DNA from: Tricholoma matsutake
Lineage: Eukaryota > Basidiomycota > Agaricomycetes > Agaricales > Tricholomataceae
Length of the DNA stretch: 64,000 nt
Reading direction: 5' to 3'
NCBI GenBank assembly: GCA_026075535.2
Contig: AP026540.1
Span: forward strand, 13,516,001 to 13,580,000
The notes below the pieces were generated by a model, which had not been told where the DNA came from, ran no database searches, and worked only from the letters and a program-made list of their open reading frames with translations. Every line of letters begins with the position of its first letter. Position 1 is the stretch's first letter. Made by a program: the position numbers and the translations under genes. Shown here piece by piece: positions 1 through 11,090 of the stretch.

Positions 1-2227
1 TAGCGGGAGGCACTGAATGGCCCACCCCCAAAACATGCAAGGAGGTACAGTCATTCCTGGGGTTCACGAATTTCTATTGGCGCTTCATCGAAGACTTTTC
101 ACATCATGCAAAACCCCTCTTTGAGCTCACAAAGAAGGAGTGCAAATGGGAATGGGGACCTTCAGAACAAGGCACCTTTGACGAAATCAAGAATTGGGTC
201 ACATCCTCCCCTATTCTCTGTTTTGCTGATGACACCAAAGCATTTCGCATCAAGGCGGACAGGTCAGACTATGCGACCGGCTCAGTGCTGTCGCAGCAAT
301 CAGCCAACGATCTCAAATGGCACCCTATCGCATTCTACTCAAAATCACTCAATGCAGTCGAACGAAATTATGAGATCCACGACAAGGAGATGCTAGCAGT
401 GATGAGATCATTAGAGGAATGGAGGCATTTCCTTGAAGGTGCACAGCACAAGATAGAGATCTGGACTGACCACAAAAATCTGGAGTACTTCATGACTGCG
501 AAAAAGCTAAATTGCAGACAAGCTCGCTGGTCGCTCTATCTTTTGCGGTTCGACTTCATCATGCACCACCGTCCTGGAAAGAGTATGGGTAAGTGCGATG
601 CACTTTCACGATGAGCCGATCATGCGAACGGTGTGGATGATAATCACGACACTACCCTGCTCTGCCCTGAATTCTTTGCGATTTGCGAACTCGAAGGGGT
701 GATGATCAAAGGAGTGGAGCAAAATATATTGCGCAAAGTGTGAAAGGGGGTTCGGGATGGAACGAGCGAAGATGTGGTGGTACTAGCAATGAAGGAGTTG
801 GATAGGGCCAAAGGCAAGACATTGCAAAGCTCAGAGTGGACAGAGGAGGATGGATTATGGAGGTTTCGTGATTGCATTTATGTTCCACTCATACCAGACT
901 TACGATGCAGAATCACTGAGCAGCATCATGACTCCAAGATTGGTGGACATGCGGGACGCTGAAAAACACTTGAACTCATCTCGCAGAATTACTGGTGGCC
1001 AAACATGTCGTGCTTTGTCGGTCAGTACTGTAAGGCCTGCGATCTATGTCTTCGCATGAAGGCACAGAAACACCAACCTTTCAGTGAACTACACCCCCTC
1101 CCAATCCCCGAAAATTGCTGGGATGTGGTAAGTGTTGATTTCATCACTGAACTTCCGGACTCCCATGGCTTCGATGTGACAATAGTGGTGGTAGACTCAG
1201 TGAGCAAGCACAGCCATTTCATACCCACTCACACCACCATTACAGCACTGGGATCGGCACAATTGTACTTGCAGAATGTGTGGAAGCTTCATGGCCTCCT
1301 GAAATTGATGCTCTCGGATCAGGGACCGCAGTTCATAGCGCAATTCATGCACGAATTGTATCGCTTGTTGGGGATCACCATTTTGGCATCCACAGCATAT
1401 CACCCACAGTCTGATGGGCAGACCGAACAAGTCAATCAGGAGCTCGAGCAGTACATCCGCATCTTTGTGAATGAGTGCCAAAATGATTGGGACACTCTGC
1501 TCCCTCTGGGCAAATTTGCATACAATAACCATGTCCACTCATCCACCCAGCACTCCCCCTTCTTTGTTGACACTGGCAGATATCTGCGGATGGGTTTTGA
1601 GCCCAACTAACGACCCTTGAGGCTTGAGGCAGTCAACAAGTTTGCGGATCAGATGAAGTCCACATTGGAGGAGGCTCGTGCTGCCCTTGCCAAATCGAAG
1701 GATGATATGGTGAGGTACTATAACCAATGGTGAATCCCCGCACCAATTTTCGCAATCGGCAAAAAGGTCTTCCTGGATGCTTCAGATATCAGCACAACTA
1801 GACCCACAAAGAAATTTGCGCACCGCTTCCTGGTGCTGTACCCAGTCATTCATCCTGTCAGCTCACATGCATATTGCCTCCAACTGCCACCATCGATGGC
1901 TCAATACATCTGGTGTTCCACGTCATCAAGCTCATGCCTGCGCCAATGGACCCAATCGAAGGTCGCCATGCAAAACCACCACTGCCCCCTGAGATTGTAA
2001 GAGGAGAGGAGAGGTACGAGGTGGATGAGGTGCTGGACAGCAGGATGAAGGGTAGGAAGTTGCAGTATCTGGTCAGATGGAAAGGTTATGGGCACTAAGA
2101 GAATTCATGGATTCCAGAGGAGGATCTCGATGCCACAAAACTAATTGCGAACTTCTACAGGGCTCATCCGAGTGCCCCAAAACGTGTTAACGCACTTACC
2201 TTTGGACAGATGGGATTCCAACCATAA
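1..2227 (+). pseudogene. Ty3/Gypsy pol, 3' part (RT end, RNase H, integrase, chromodomain)
   Basis: Broken C-terminal part of a Gypsy polyprotein that begins before the window. The first 250 bases encode the RT thumb (SFLGFTNFYWRFI in one frame). RNase H lies around 250-610, with WTDHKNLEYF and a DALSR end. Integrase follows: zinc-binding HHCC region about 920-1070, catalytic core about 1130-1450 with VDFITELP, SDQGPQF and GQTEQVNQELEQY giving all three acidic residues. A chromodomain is at 2005-2140 (YEVDEVLDSR, LQYLVRWKGYG, ENSWIPEEDL). The reading frame is cut by stops at 613, 741, 961, 1608 and 1731 and shifts near 1770-2000, so no functional protein is made. Chromodomains are thought to direct integration to heterochromatin. 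The intact ancestor would have been about 1300-1500 residues. Confidence 0.93.
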
Positions 2228-2270
2228 TATTCGCACCGATGGAACTTTGCACATCGGGACGCTGCACCTT

Positions 2271-2283
2271 AAGGGGGGGGTGA
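2271..2283 (+). other. Polypurine tract of the first Gypsy element
   Basis: AAGGGGGGGG followed by TGA, immediately before the LTR start at 2284. This is the usual place for the primer of plus-strand DNA synthesis in LTR retrotransposons. Confidence 0.75.
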
Positions 2284-2879
2284 TGTAAGGGGAACACCTT
2301 ACGAGCCCCTACAATGGTTGGCGCACATTTGTGAACATTTCTGCACACCCACAAACATTTGTGCAACAAAGCGCCTTTTGCACCAACCATCTACAAACAT
2401 TCCGATATGTCAATCCATCAGCCCCTATTGTACTATCACCATTCTCACAGTCAATACCCTGTGCAAACCATTGTCACAGTTTGCACCTTTGCGCAAACCA
2501 GTTGTGCAATTGTTGCGCCTGTGGAAATGATTGAGGATGTCTTCGCATGCCCATTACCAATCATGGCCTGATGCAGACACCACTTACTGAGTATGGCCTG
2601 ATGCAGACACTATCACTGATTGATGGCTGTCTCCCCAAATGGGAACATGACCATGGATCTGAATTAGTGCTAGGATGGAAGGGGCTCCAAGTATTTTAGA
2701 ATGTTGCATGCCTTCCATATATATACTTTGGCCTTGCACTGGACTCCTTAGAGTTTTCTCTTTGGTTTTCCCTTGCAAGGTATGGGTCTTTCCTTGTTCA
2801 ATAGTTATTGAATCTAATCTTTGGTTTTCCCTTGCAAGTATCGAGTTCTTAGGACTCTGATCGTAAGGTTGCCCTTACA
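2284..2879 (+). repeat. 3' LTR of the first Gypsy element
   Basis: A 596-bp LTR starting TGTAAGGG and ending CCCTTACA, an 8-bp terminal inverted repeat with the canonical TG...CA ends. It follows the polypurine tract directly. The partner 5' LTR lies outside the window, so the target duplication cannot be tested. A TATATATA box at 2718-2725 is in a plausible promoter position. The LTR ends 18 bp before the palindromic element at 2898. Confidence 0.85.
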
Positions 2880-2897
2880 ATATCCTATTACAGTTTA

Positions 2898-3618
2898 CAC
2901 AACAGACAGGGCAAAACATTCCCTGAGAGAAAATATGGAGAAAATGTGGAGAAAATTACACTTTTTCATGCAGCAAACAAGTAGGGAAAAACTGGTGAAA
3001 ATAAGTTATTTCCTCTTTATTTTCTCTGCCATCTTCCTTAGGGAAAATATATCATTTTTGTGGAGAGAAAAAAAGGGGAATTAGAAGTGAAAAGAATTTA
3101 TTTTCTCTTGATTTCCCTTTGATTTTTGCCTGGGACAAAAAAGTTATATTTCTTGCAAGTGTAAATTAGAAATCTCTGGAGAATATAACTTATTTCTTCC
3201 AAATTTTTGCTTTGAGAATTGCATAGGAAAAAGTGTAATTTTCTCCTCATGTTTGCCAGATTTTCACCAGGAGAAAATTACACTTTTTCCCATGCAATTC
3301 TCAAAGCAAAAATTTGGAAGAAATAAGTTATATTTTCCAGAGATTTCTAATGTACTCTTGCAGGAAATATAACTTTTTTGTCCCAAGCAAAAATCAAAGG
3401 GAAATCAAGAGAAAATAAATTCTTTTCACTTCTAATTCCCCTTTTTTTCTCTCCACAAAAATGATATATTTTCCCTAAGGAAGATGGCAGAGAAAATAAA
3501 GAGGAAATAACTTATTTTCACCAGTTTTTCCCTACTTGTTTGCTGCATGAAAAAGTGTAATTTTCTCCACATTTTCTCCATATTTTCTCTCAGGGAATGT
3601 TTTGCCCTGTCTGTTGTG
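2898..3618. mobile_element. Giant palindromic MITE (foldback element), TTA target duplication
   Basis: Two 350-bp arms (2898-3247 and 3269-3618) are inverted copies with only about five mismatches, around a 21-bp loop. The ends read CACAACAG and CTGTTGTG and are flanked on both sides by TTA (2895-2897, 3619-3621). A 3-bp TWA duplication is typical of PIF/Harbinger elements; CAC ends with 3-bp duplications also occur in CMC/CACTA elements. No transposase is encoded. The near-identity of the arms implies a young insertion or arm-to-arm gene conversion. A transcript through it would fold into a hairpin of about 350 bp. Confidence 0.9.
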
Positions 3619-3621
3619 TTA

Positions 3622-3780
3622 GTGACGCTACAACAAAAATGCCAAAGATCCTAACAGATGGGATACAAGCAGTGGCCTTCCTTATAGCCAATGCCAGCAC
3701 TCAACAAATGGCCACTGAAATCACTGCAATGGTCAAAACACAACTACAAGAACACATCAAAACCTTCACTTCTAGTGAAT
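3622..3780 (+). pseudogene. Possible retroelement gag remnant
   Basis: Just after the palindrome the + strand encodes about 50 residues (KILTDGIQAVAFLIANA, then TEITAMVKTQLQEHIKTF) with an amphipathic helical look. It resembles the N-terminal coiled-coil part of gag-like proteins in basidiomycete non-LTR elements, but this is from memory and no nearby RT supports it. It ends in a stop at 3780. Confidence 0.25.
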
Positions 3781-3828
3781 GACATGGGTACACAAACCCA
3801 TGCAGATAAACACTGTGGGTAAGCGCGG

Positions 3829-5157
3829 TGATGATGCTCAACCTGGAAACCCAAACAAAACCCACAAAAAGGCTTCGGATGGTATAACACGAGTCAGAGG
3901 AAGGATGCAAGCCCCTCTAGATGTCACCTGTCAGACTGACTGTCAAATAGTCATAAAACAACTGCTTGTTGAAGCAGTTCGGTGCTAAAAGAATGTGTTT
4001 TGAGGACTTGTGATGATTTTTGAGGACTTGTGATGATTTTCGAGATGTTGCGATATTTTTCGAGGTTTTTTCGAAGAGGTTTCAAGGAATTTCGAGTGCA
4101 CAAATATGATCGGACACAAGATCGGGGGACTAGACGAGTAGTAGAAGTGAAGCAAAGGTGAATTGAGGGAAACTAGAGTGAAAATAGTGTAATGCAAGGA
4201 ACTTCAAGGAATTTTGAGGAAGTTTAGTGTAAAACACCAAACTTCGGACTGAATAAGACTAAACTGAACTCTCAAATCACTGTGATCTGGGAGGAAGACG
4301 ATGACTTTCTTGTTTTTCTTTGTATCTAGTACATCTTTTTATATAAAATAAAGAAAGTACCTAAAAAGGCTAGAGAACATGAGGCAAACATGTGGAAAAC
4401 TCAAGGCAAAAGACAATATAAGTATATCAGAACAATAAAGCGAGACTAGAAGGGTGAATATAACACATGATGAAGAAATAATAAGAAAGAATAGCTAAAA
4501 GTGGACTGTCCTTGTTAGTAATTGAATAAAACATCAGAAACTGCTTCAAGTGGATTGTATGCATGCACATCTGGTTGAAATGTGTTCAAGAGACTCGAGA
4601 TAGTGTCCCATGTGTCCAGCATGCATCCAAAGATCGTTCAAATAGGAAATACTGTGTCCGAAGATGTTTTTCAAGGTTCGATATTTTTTGAAGATTTTTG
4701 AAGATTCTTCGGACTTCGTTCGTGGCCCAAAATCAGTGCGATATTGTTCGACAATGGTAGGGGATATGTCTGGCATGTGTGCAATGATTATTTGGATAGT
4801 GATATAGTGTCCAATGTCAATTTTCAATGTTCGATGATTTTCGAAGTCTGTCGAGGAAATATCAGACCTCTTTGAAGGCTGATATTGCTGCAATATTGCT
4901 CGAAACTGGTTTGGAACCCATCGATGATGTTCCAAGTGTATATCCTGAGCTGTACAAAGGTCAGGGGAATTGTACTATGGCGGCCGAAGGCATACAAAGA
5001 ATTTTGAGGTGTTGTGAAGAATTTCGAAGCATTTTTGTGATTTTGTAGAGGTTCATAGAGCTTCAGAGGAATTCGTATGGGTTCATAGAACTTTATAGAG
5101 CTTTGACAATGATTGTAGATGTGTTTTCCAAGCTTGAACAACAAGGTGGACCTATCA
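3829..5157. repeat. Solo LTR, copy 1 (4-bp TSD family)
   Basis: A 1329-bp sequence starting TGATGATGCTCAACC and ending CCTATCA, flanked by GCGG on both sides (3825-3828, 5158-5161). The same sequence, with mostly C/T and G/A differences, is at 40078-41437, also with a perfect 4-bp duplication (GCAC), and a diverged relative is at 32896-34080. TG...CA ends, an AATAAA-rich middle and fixed-length duplications fit a solo LTR left by recombination; a long non-autonomous LTR derivative is the alternative. No internal domain or ORF of this family occurs in the window. It has many TTTCGAGG/TTTTGAGG motifs. Confidence 0.82.
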
Positions 5158-6110
5158 GCGGGTATGGATACGGGTACAGATTCCTGTACCCATGAAAATT
5201 AATTAAATTTTTTTGATTGTCCAAAATGGTCAGAAAATGAATGAGATCAACTCAATGTAATGCTATTGAGGTGTCTCCTTTATTTCCCAAGTAATACCTT
5301 TCCTCTTTCTAGGTTCTTCCCATTTTATATCAAAGCCTCTCCATGCCCCATGCCCCATGCCGCCCCTCTGAGCCTCTGCTCACAGGGTTGCAATGGGCCC
5401 CATTTTTGGCCAACGATGATCATGGACCCCACTTCACAGTGCCACCACCCCGCCTGTGAGCCACTGCTCATAGGGGGAGATGGTGGTGCTGACGACGATG
5501 GAAACCAGGACTACAAATGCCTATGAATGCCAATGACAACGCTGATGAATGTCAATGCCAACACCAATGCCAATGAACACCAATGAATATCAATGCCAAT
5601 GAACAACAACTGGGCAGGGACAAGGAATATTGGGGACAACAAACAGTGGGAAAGATGGATGAACAGGGTGGGATGGTGACCTGGCAATGATGAATGGAGG
5701 AGGACAGCAATGAACCCAATGATGGCATGGCCCTACTCTCACTACAAATGCGAGTCAGTGGGGTGTTTCTTTTTCTTCTTTTTGGTTCTTTTCTTTCTTT
5801 CGTTGTGATGGATGCACCTTGCAGGTGTTGTTCAGTCTTTCTTTTTCTTTTTCTTTCTATTAGCAACACACCACTGCAAACACCTACTTGCAGGGTGTAC
5901 ATGTATTTAATTTAATTTAGTACTGAATATACTTAGACACAAAAAAACCAGTTGGAACCAGTTTTCTGGGAGCAACCGAACTGATTAGGGCCAGTCCTAG
6001 TCGGTTCAGTTGTAGTCCTCCCATCTTTGGTGTCGGTTGGGACTGGTTGCAGTCCCAGTTGCCTCACTTGGAGGTTGAAAAACCAGACCAAACTGGACCT
6101 TAAAACACTA
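5158..6110. mobile_element. Right end of a truncated hAT-like element with hairpin units
   Basis: Ends at 6110 with GGACCTTAAAACACTA, the reverse complement of the TAGTGTTTTAAGGTCC terminus seen at 42257 and close to those at 58827, 62893 and 23243. The subterminal 150 bases are rich in CCAGTT/GGTTGC motifs, as in the other copies. Inside are two GAGC...GCTC hairpins (5364-5387, 5453-5475) and a pyrimidine-rich tract (5760-5870). A left terminus was not found, so the element is probably cut at or near the solo LTR that ends at 5157. No transposase is seen. Confidence 0.6.
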
Positions 6111-6200
6111 TGAATCAAGGTTTGCTTGTTTCTGGTGAGCATCCAATTTTGCATGATAGTAATGGCACTTCAGCGTATGCGTGACATCTTCTGCTTCCCA

Positions 6201-6905
6201 TCAAGACAAGCAAAATATTAAGGCTTGTTCCTTTGGCTGGAAAGAATGTAGAACCCAATCAACATAGTCCTTTACCTTAAGTAGTTTGCCAGCAAGGGTG
6301 CAGTAGAGTGCATTGGATAGAGAGCATTTTGGCTGGCTCTCGAGCACACAAATGGTGTAAATGATTCCTTTGTATTCTGCAGGAGCTTGGATAAACAAGG
6401 TGTTTCCAGGTAGGAAATTCATGCATTGCATTATCATCCCCACAGAGCTGGGGGGGACAGTTGCAGATAAGCCAATAAAAGGAGTGCAACCTTCCCTCAG
6501 GCATTTGATGACATTGTATACGGGGTGGTAATGAGCAGCTGTGAGTATCAAGTAGATTTTATCTATGATGGCTCTGGCTATCTTCCCTTCTTGGCAACCT
6601 TTCAAAACGTATCACAGAAACTCAGACATTGCTGCAGTATCTGCCAGGAAAATGATAATGTGGGCACTGTAGTCAGTCACTTTCAGGTGATCATTCACCC
6701 AATCTGTGACATGGATGCCCTTGGCTGTCAGCTGAGTCTTCAAATCCTCAAGTAATGCTATCAAGGGGACAATCATAACTGTGGTGAGGTTTAACTCAGC
6801 TATGTTCACAGCACATGCCATGAACAAAAGTGATTTTCCACCTCCTGTTGGAAGAATCACCAATAGGTCCCCCAGCCCCCTGTTCCATACATCGAACTGC
6901 CCCAC
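6201..6905 (-). pseudogene. RecQ-like DNA helicase fragment
   Basis: Two same-strand reading frames separated by a TGA encode a superfamily 2 helicase core: Walker A LPTGGGKS, then VPLIALLEDLK (motif Ia), and after the stop IGLSATVPP (motif III). The Walker B DExH site, expected as DEVHL or similar, reads DKIYL, so the catalytic glutamate is lysine; G-to-A decay explains this. Both the N-terminus and the C-terminal helicase half are missing. Similar RecQ-like genes are common in TE-rich and subtelomeric fungal DNA. It lies on the strand opposite to KDZ-1, about 1.1 kb away. Not functional. Confidence 0.8.
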
Positions 6906-8039
6906 ACTACTGCCACATCATCATTGACAACAACCTAGTCCCCTGCTCTGCCTGACTCATGACCACTCCCCACAGCTCCAGAAGGATGACGTACATGCCT
7001 AGAGCCTGCAGAATATCCCTGGGATATGTTCCAACCACCCAGCTCTCCCCAGGTCACCCAGAAATGAGTTGTTTCACCCCCACTTGCATCATGCACCCCT
7101 GCCATGTCACTAATGATGCTGTTGACAGCTGTTGACACCCCCCGTCCACTGCTATCACCACTGGTACACCCCTGCCAACCTCATCATGCACGGAAATGAG
7201 CCACTTTGCTATCTATGGCGGCACCAGATGAAGAACACCTATGGCTACAAAAAAATGATGCAGCAACAATGGTACCACCCCCAGCTGCCATTTTACGGCA
7301 CCCACCTCTCGTCTCACCCTTTTCGAGCCACATACCACCATGTTTGACACCTGCACATCTCGACTGGGCAGACGATGCCATGTCGTTACTGATTGCTCCC
7401 AGTACCCAGCCACGAGACCTCACTGTTCTGAAAACAGACTGTCGACAGCCGTGTGGAACACTGCAATGATGGATGAGGTGATGACAAGCCCCAGCTCCAC
7501 CATGTTCTTTTTCATAGTCTCGAAAGTCTTTATATCCAGCCCTACCATTTCTTCCTCAGTCTCAAGCTCAACCTTTTATCACTTGATGACATCCTGCTGG
7601 TATAGGACCAGGAAGACCCATCATCACTATTCCTGTTGGAACAGCACCCATACCTGCCACTCCTGTTCCAAAGCTTGACTGGAATCAAGACCCTCATCTT
7701 GTTGATTTGAGTCATGCACTTTGTGCTTTGAGATGGACACCACCATGCTGAGCGTCTTTATCTTATCTTTATTATTCACTGCATATATCATTGGATGTTT
7801 ATTCACTGCATATATCATTGGACGTTTGTTCACTGCACATAGCATTACCAGACATTTTAGACATCATCTTCTTTCTAGAGTTCCATCACAATGAGGACAT
7901 TGCATTTTTTGGACATGGGTAGATGGAGTAGTGTGATTAGGTCATCATGTGATTTAGTCAGTAGAGTAGTCACACATGTTGTAGAGTCAGACATCCTAGG
8001 ACTATCTGGGCATTGACACCATTGCTATAGAGGAGACTC
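6906..8039. other. Spacer with low-complexity ORFs and one recognisable peptide
   Basis: No complete gene is supported. At 7618-7740 the + strand encodes IPVGTAPIPATPVPK followed by LDWNQDPHLVDLSHALCAL. A very similar peptide (PKLNWNQDP, stop, LADLSRALRALGW) ends the TET/JBP-like pseudogene on the minus strand at 15430-15540. Two 27-nt direct repeats encoding the same minus-strand peptide (IYAVNK) are near 7785-7845. The rest is unassigned. Confidence 0.4.
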
Positions 8040-10818
8040 CTGGCATGTCTCCAATACAAATGGAATACATCACTTGGTGATGGTTACCTGCCAGTGTCAA
8101 GGGGAGCACAGAATTCCAGACCTGGTAAGCAGTAACTTGCTACCCACCAGCTTCAACAAAATACACACTCTTTTCACCATGCATGTCCTGGATCATTTCT
8201 GGCTCTGTAATCTGGAATTGAAGGCATCAGCCTACCAGTTTTACCAATTGATTCAGCACATCACATTGCCAATGAGGCCTGCAGAAGTGGTCAACCTTTA
8301 CCATGAGCTTCAGCACATGTCCCGCTTATGGCATTGGATGAAAAGATTGAAGTGGGCTGGGTATGGTCACAATCAAAAAGATCCATTGAAACCTGAACCA
8401 GGATCACTCGCCAACTTCTGTCCAGCTTGTCCTCAAGTAGGCATAAATATACCAGAAAATTGGAAGAACAATGAGAACCGGTGGGTGATTAAGCACCTGC
8501 TTTGTGCAATGGTCTCTAAAATGATATTACACCTTAGATTTGTTTTTAAACACGTATTTGTGGCCAATGGCAATTTCAAAGCTGACCGTGTTCAGCAGAA
8601 AAACTCTGATACTGATATATGGCTATGGGATGGAGCAGGGATGGCCCCAAATCAGGCTGAATACAAGCAGTTTCTCCAAGATGCCATAGAATGATTAACA
8701 GTAAGTACACTTCCCTCACTGCTGCCACTGCCATTGCCACTGCCATTCCTGTGGCTGGGGCCATTCCCACCCCTGCTCCCATGCCCACTCCTGATCTGAT
8801 CTGATCTGATCTGTGCCCCTTTTGCAGAAGGCACCTTGCAAAAATAAATGCCTAGCCATTGTGAATGCTTTTCTGGCATCAAAGGCCTGTGATAGGACTG
8901 GAGTAGCTGCTATTGCATGTGCGCGACATGGATGTTACACACCCAATGCATTGGTAGACTTGTTCCAGGGAGAACAGCAAAAGAACATTGACTTTGCTTT
9001 CCTTCAAGCACTGAAGACTACCAGGCTTGACCCTCAACAGGGAGTAATGCTGATTTATGACATTGTCTGCCAGTACATCATCTACCTTCTGGAGCACATT
9101 GGTCCACATCTTCCAGCTGACCTCACCATTGACCAGGCCATTGGGCTTATGCATGTACATGGTCACAAAGATGAATGCTTTTTTTGCTATGCTCCATCTT
9201 TCATTCCAGGCTCTGGCATCGTAGCAGGAGAAATACTAGAGTCCCTGTGGTCATCGCTGAATTCCATTTCCCCAACAGTCAGGACAGCGACCTTGCCACA
9301 CTGGGCAGAAATGCTCGACGATCATGCTACAGACTCAAATCACAAGAAAATGCTTGGCATGACTGCTATGCTGTGTGCAAAATCTCAAGAAGCCCTTGAG
9401 ATCTCCATGCAACTCGGCAAGCACCATGCTGACCTTACAGCAGCATTTGGTCAACAGGCGGTCCAAAGATGGGAGGATGAAGTGACTGCAGCAGAATTGC
9501 TCAGGCTGACAGATGTTAAGGCCATGGATATCTACGCCACTTGGGGATCAGGAGTGGGAGTGGGAATGGCATCAGCATCGGCAATGGGAGCAGCACTGGC
9601 ACTGGTTCAATCTGCGGTTGAGGAGTGGATTGATTTCGCAATCATTGTTCAACAAATGCAGTAAGTACTGCCTAACATACTCATATATCACAACCCATTG
9701 TTGGTGTACACCAGGATTGAATTATGAGACAAAGTCTGCCAACTTGGTACATCACCAAATGTTTCTGACACACAATCTGTTGAAAGGGAAAGGGAAGCTC
9801 TCGCATCCCACATGGAAGCCTTAACAGATTTACAAAATGCTGCCAATGTTGCCGACCATGACATTGCTCTGTCACAAATCAGCCATTACAATGTTGACAA
9901 CTCTGATGACTCAGACCCTTCAGATGAAGACACCCACAGCATCGGGGCCTTCACATCTTCCAGCTGACAGAAATGCTATTCCAGTCGAGGAGCAACAAGT
10001 ATACCTCCCATTTAATGGCCCTCTGGCAGAGGTGGAGATTCAGCTCAGGAAGAATCAGGCAGGCCAACTGCTGCATCGGCTGTGGGAGCTCATTGTGGAC
10101 AAGTTGTTTCAATATTCACACATTATTCGAGTGACCCCAAGAAAGGTAGTTTGCACACGAGCATGAGCCACTGTCCAGGAGTTGGTTAACAAAATTGCCC
10201 TGCATTCCCAAATGTATAACCATTGCCGAAGCAGATTGGTGGCACTGGATTGTGACACTGACACCTTAAATATGTTTCAGCAGTTAAGAAAGGATGACCT
10301 CAATGTGAGCACAGCTATTCTGAACCCAAATATGCCAGGCTCCACTAATATTCATCTGTCCTGGATTTGGCATAATTCTCACATTTGGACTGGTGTTACT
10401 GCCTTCCCCAATGCCGCTGCTGCTGCCATACCCACTGCCACTTCCTTTAATGGCCCTGCTCCCAATCCTGCTGATCAATTCTGGGAATGTACGTCTATTT
10501 TGTGGCTATTCATTTGCATTGCACAGAACTTCTTGGATAGTCAGGTGAGTACATTGGCTTCATTCGTGGGCTCAGAGACATAGATGGAAGGAGGAATTTC
10601 TGCTGGTCACATATGAAATACAGTGGACTGTGCGGTATTTCATTTATCACAGTGAATGGTGGCAGTCAGCCTTGCACTCAGAGAATACCTTGCCTGGCCC
10701 CCTAGTCCATGCCAACCATCAGCGGGCTTTATGGCACGAATTAGCATTCAGGACCGACACTGTGCTTACATCAGCAAACATCGATTACATCTCCCCTCTA
10801 CAACCCTCTATTACATAA
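8040..10818 (+). pseudogene. KDZ-type DNA transposase (KDZ-1)
   Basis: Transposase of the Kyakuja-Dileera-Zisupton superfamily. Exon 8040-8700 carries the lead-in region (TCQCQGEHRIPDL, RLWHWMKRLKWAGYGH) and the ACPQVGINIPENW block. After a 127-nt intron (8701-8827), exon 8828-9660 has the catalytic core: LIYDIVCQY, LMHVHGHKDECF and GEILESLWSSLN, so the Asp, HxH and Glu positions look intact. A second intron is 9661-9714. The C-terminal part (SFQYSHVIR-like SYSHIIR region, TAILNPNMPGSTNIHLSWIW, IQWTVRYFIYHSEWWQSALH) follows at 10000-10800 with frame changes and a TGA at 10164. Hexameric CCATTG/CCACTC tracts sit in its introns. Catalytic residues remain, but stops and frameshifts make it inactive unless spliced around. 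Termini of the element were not identified. Confidence 0.88.
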
Positions 10819-11090
10819 ACTCGATCATCTTGATCTCTAACCATGATCAACATGTCAAATAAATGTCTCTCAGTCTTCAACCCTTTTTCTTTACAATTGG
10901 GGCTGAAAGGTCCACTCCAAATGCATACACAGCAGATCATTTGGTATGCAGAGTCCCGTTTCCATCAAGTCCTGTTGCACATGCAAGGGGCAAATGTCTT
11001 AAAGCAAAAATGGATGCAAAAGGTTCTATATTGTGAGCTTGTAAGCAGGATCTTTTATGAATCAAGTAAGAGATTCATCACTCAAAAATA
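10819..11090 (+). other. Gap between KDZ-1 and the repeat-rich gene
   Basis: A frame open from 10843 to 11157 encodes a lysine- and glutamine-rich stretch (GLKGPLQMHTQQIIWYAES) without recognised motifs. It may be an upstream exon of the following gene. Confidence 0.25.

Noticed and set aside
3597..3782. A 61-codon gene starting inside the palindrome
   Set aside because: The first nine codons are palindrome sequence; only the part after 3621 could be an old gag remnant.
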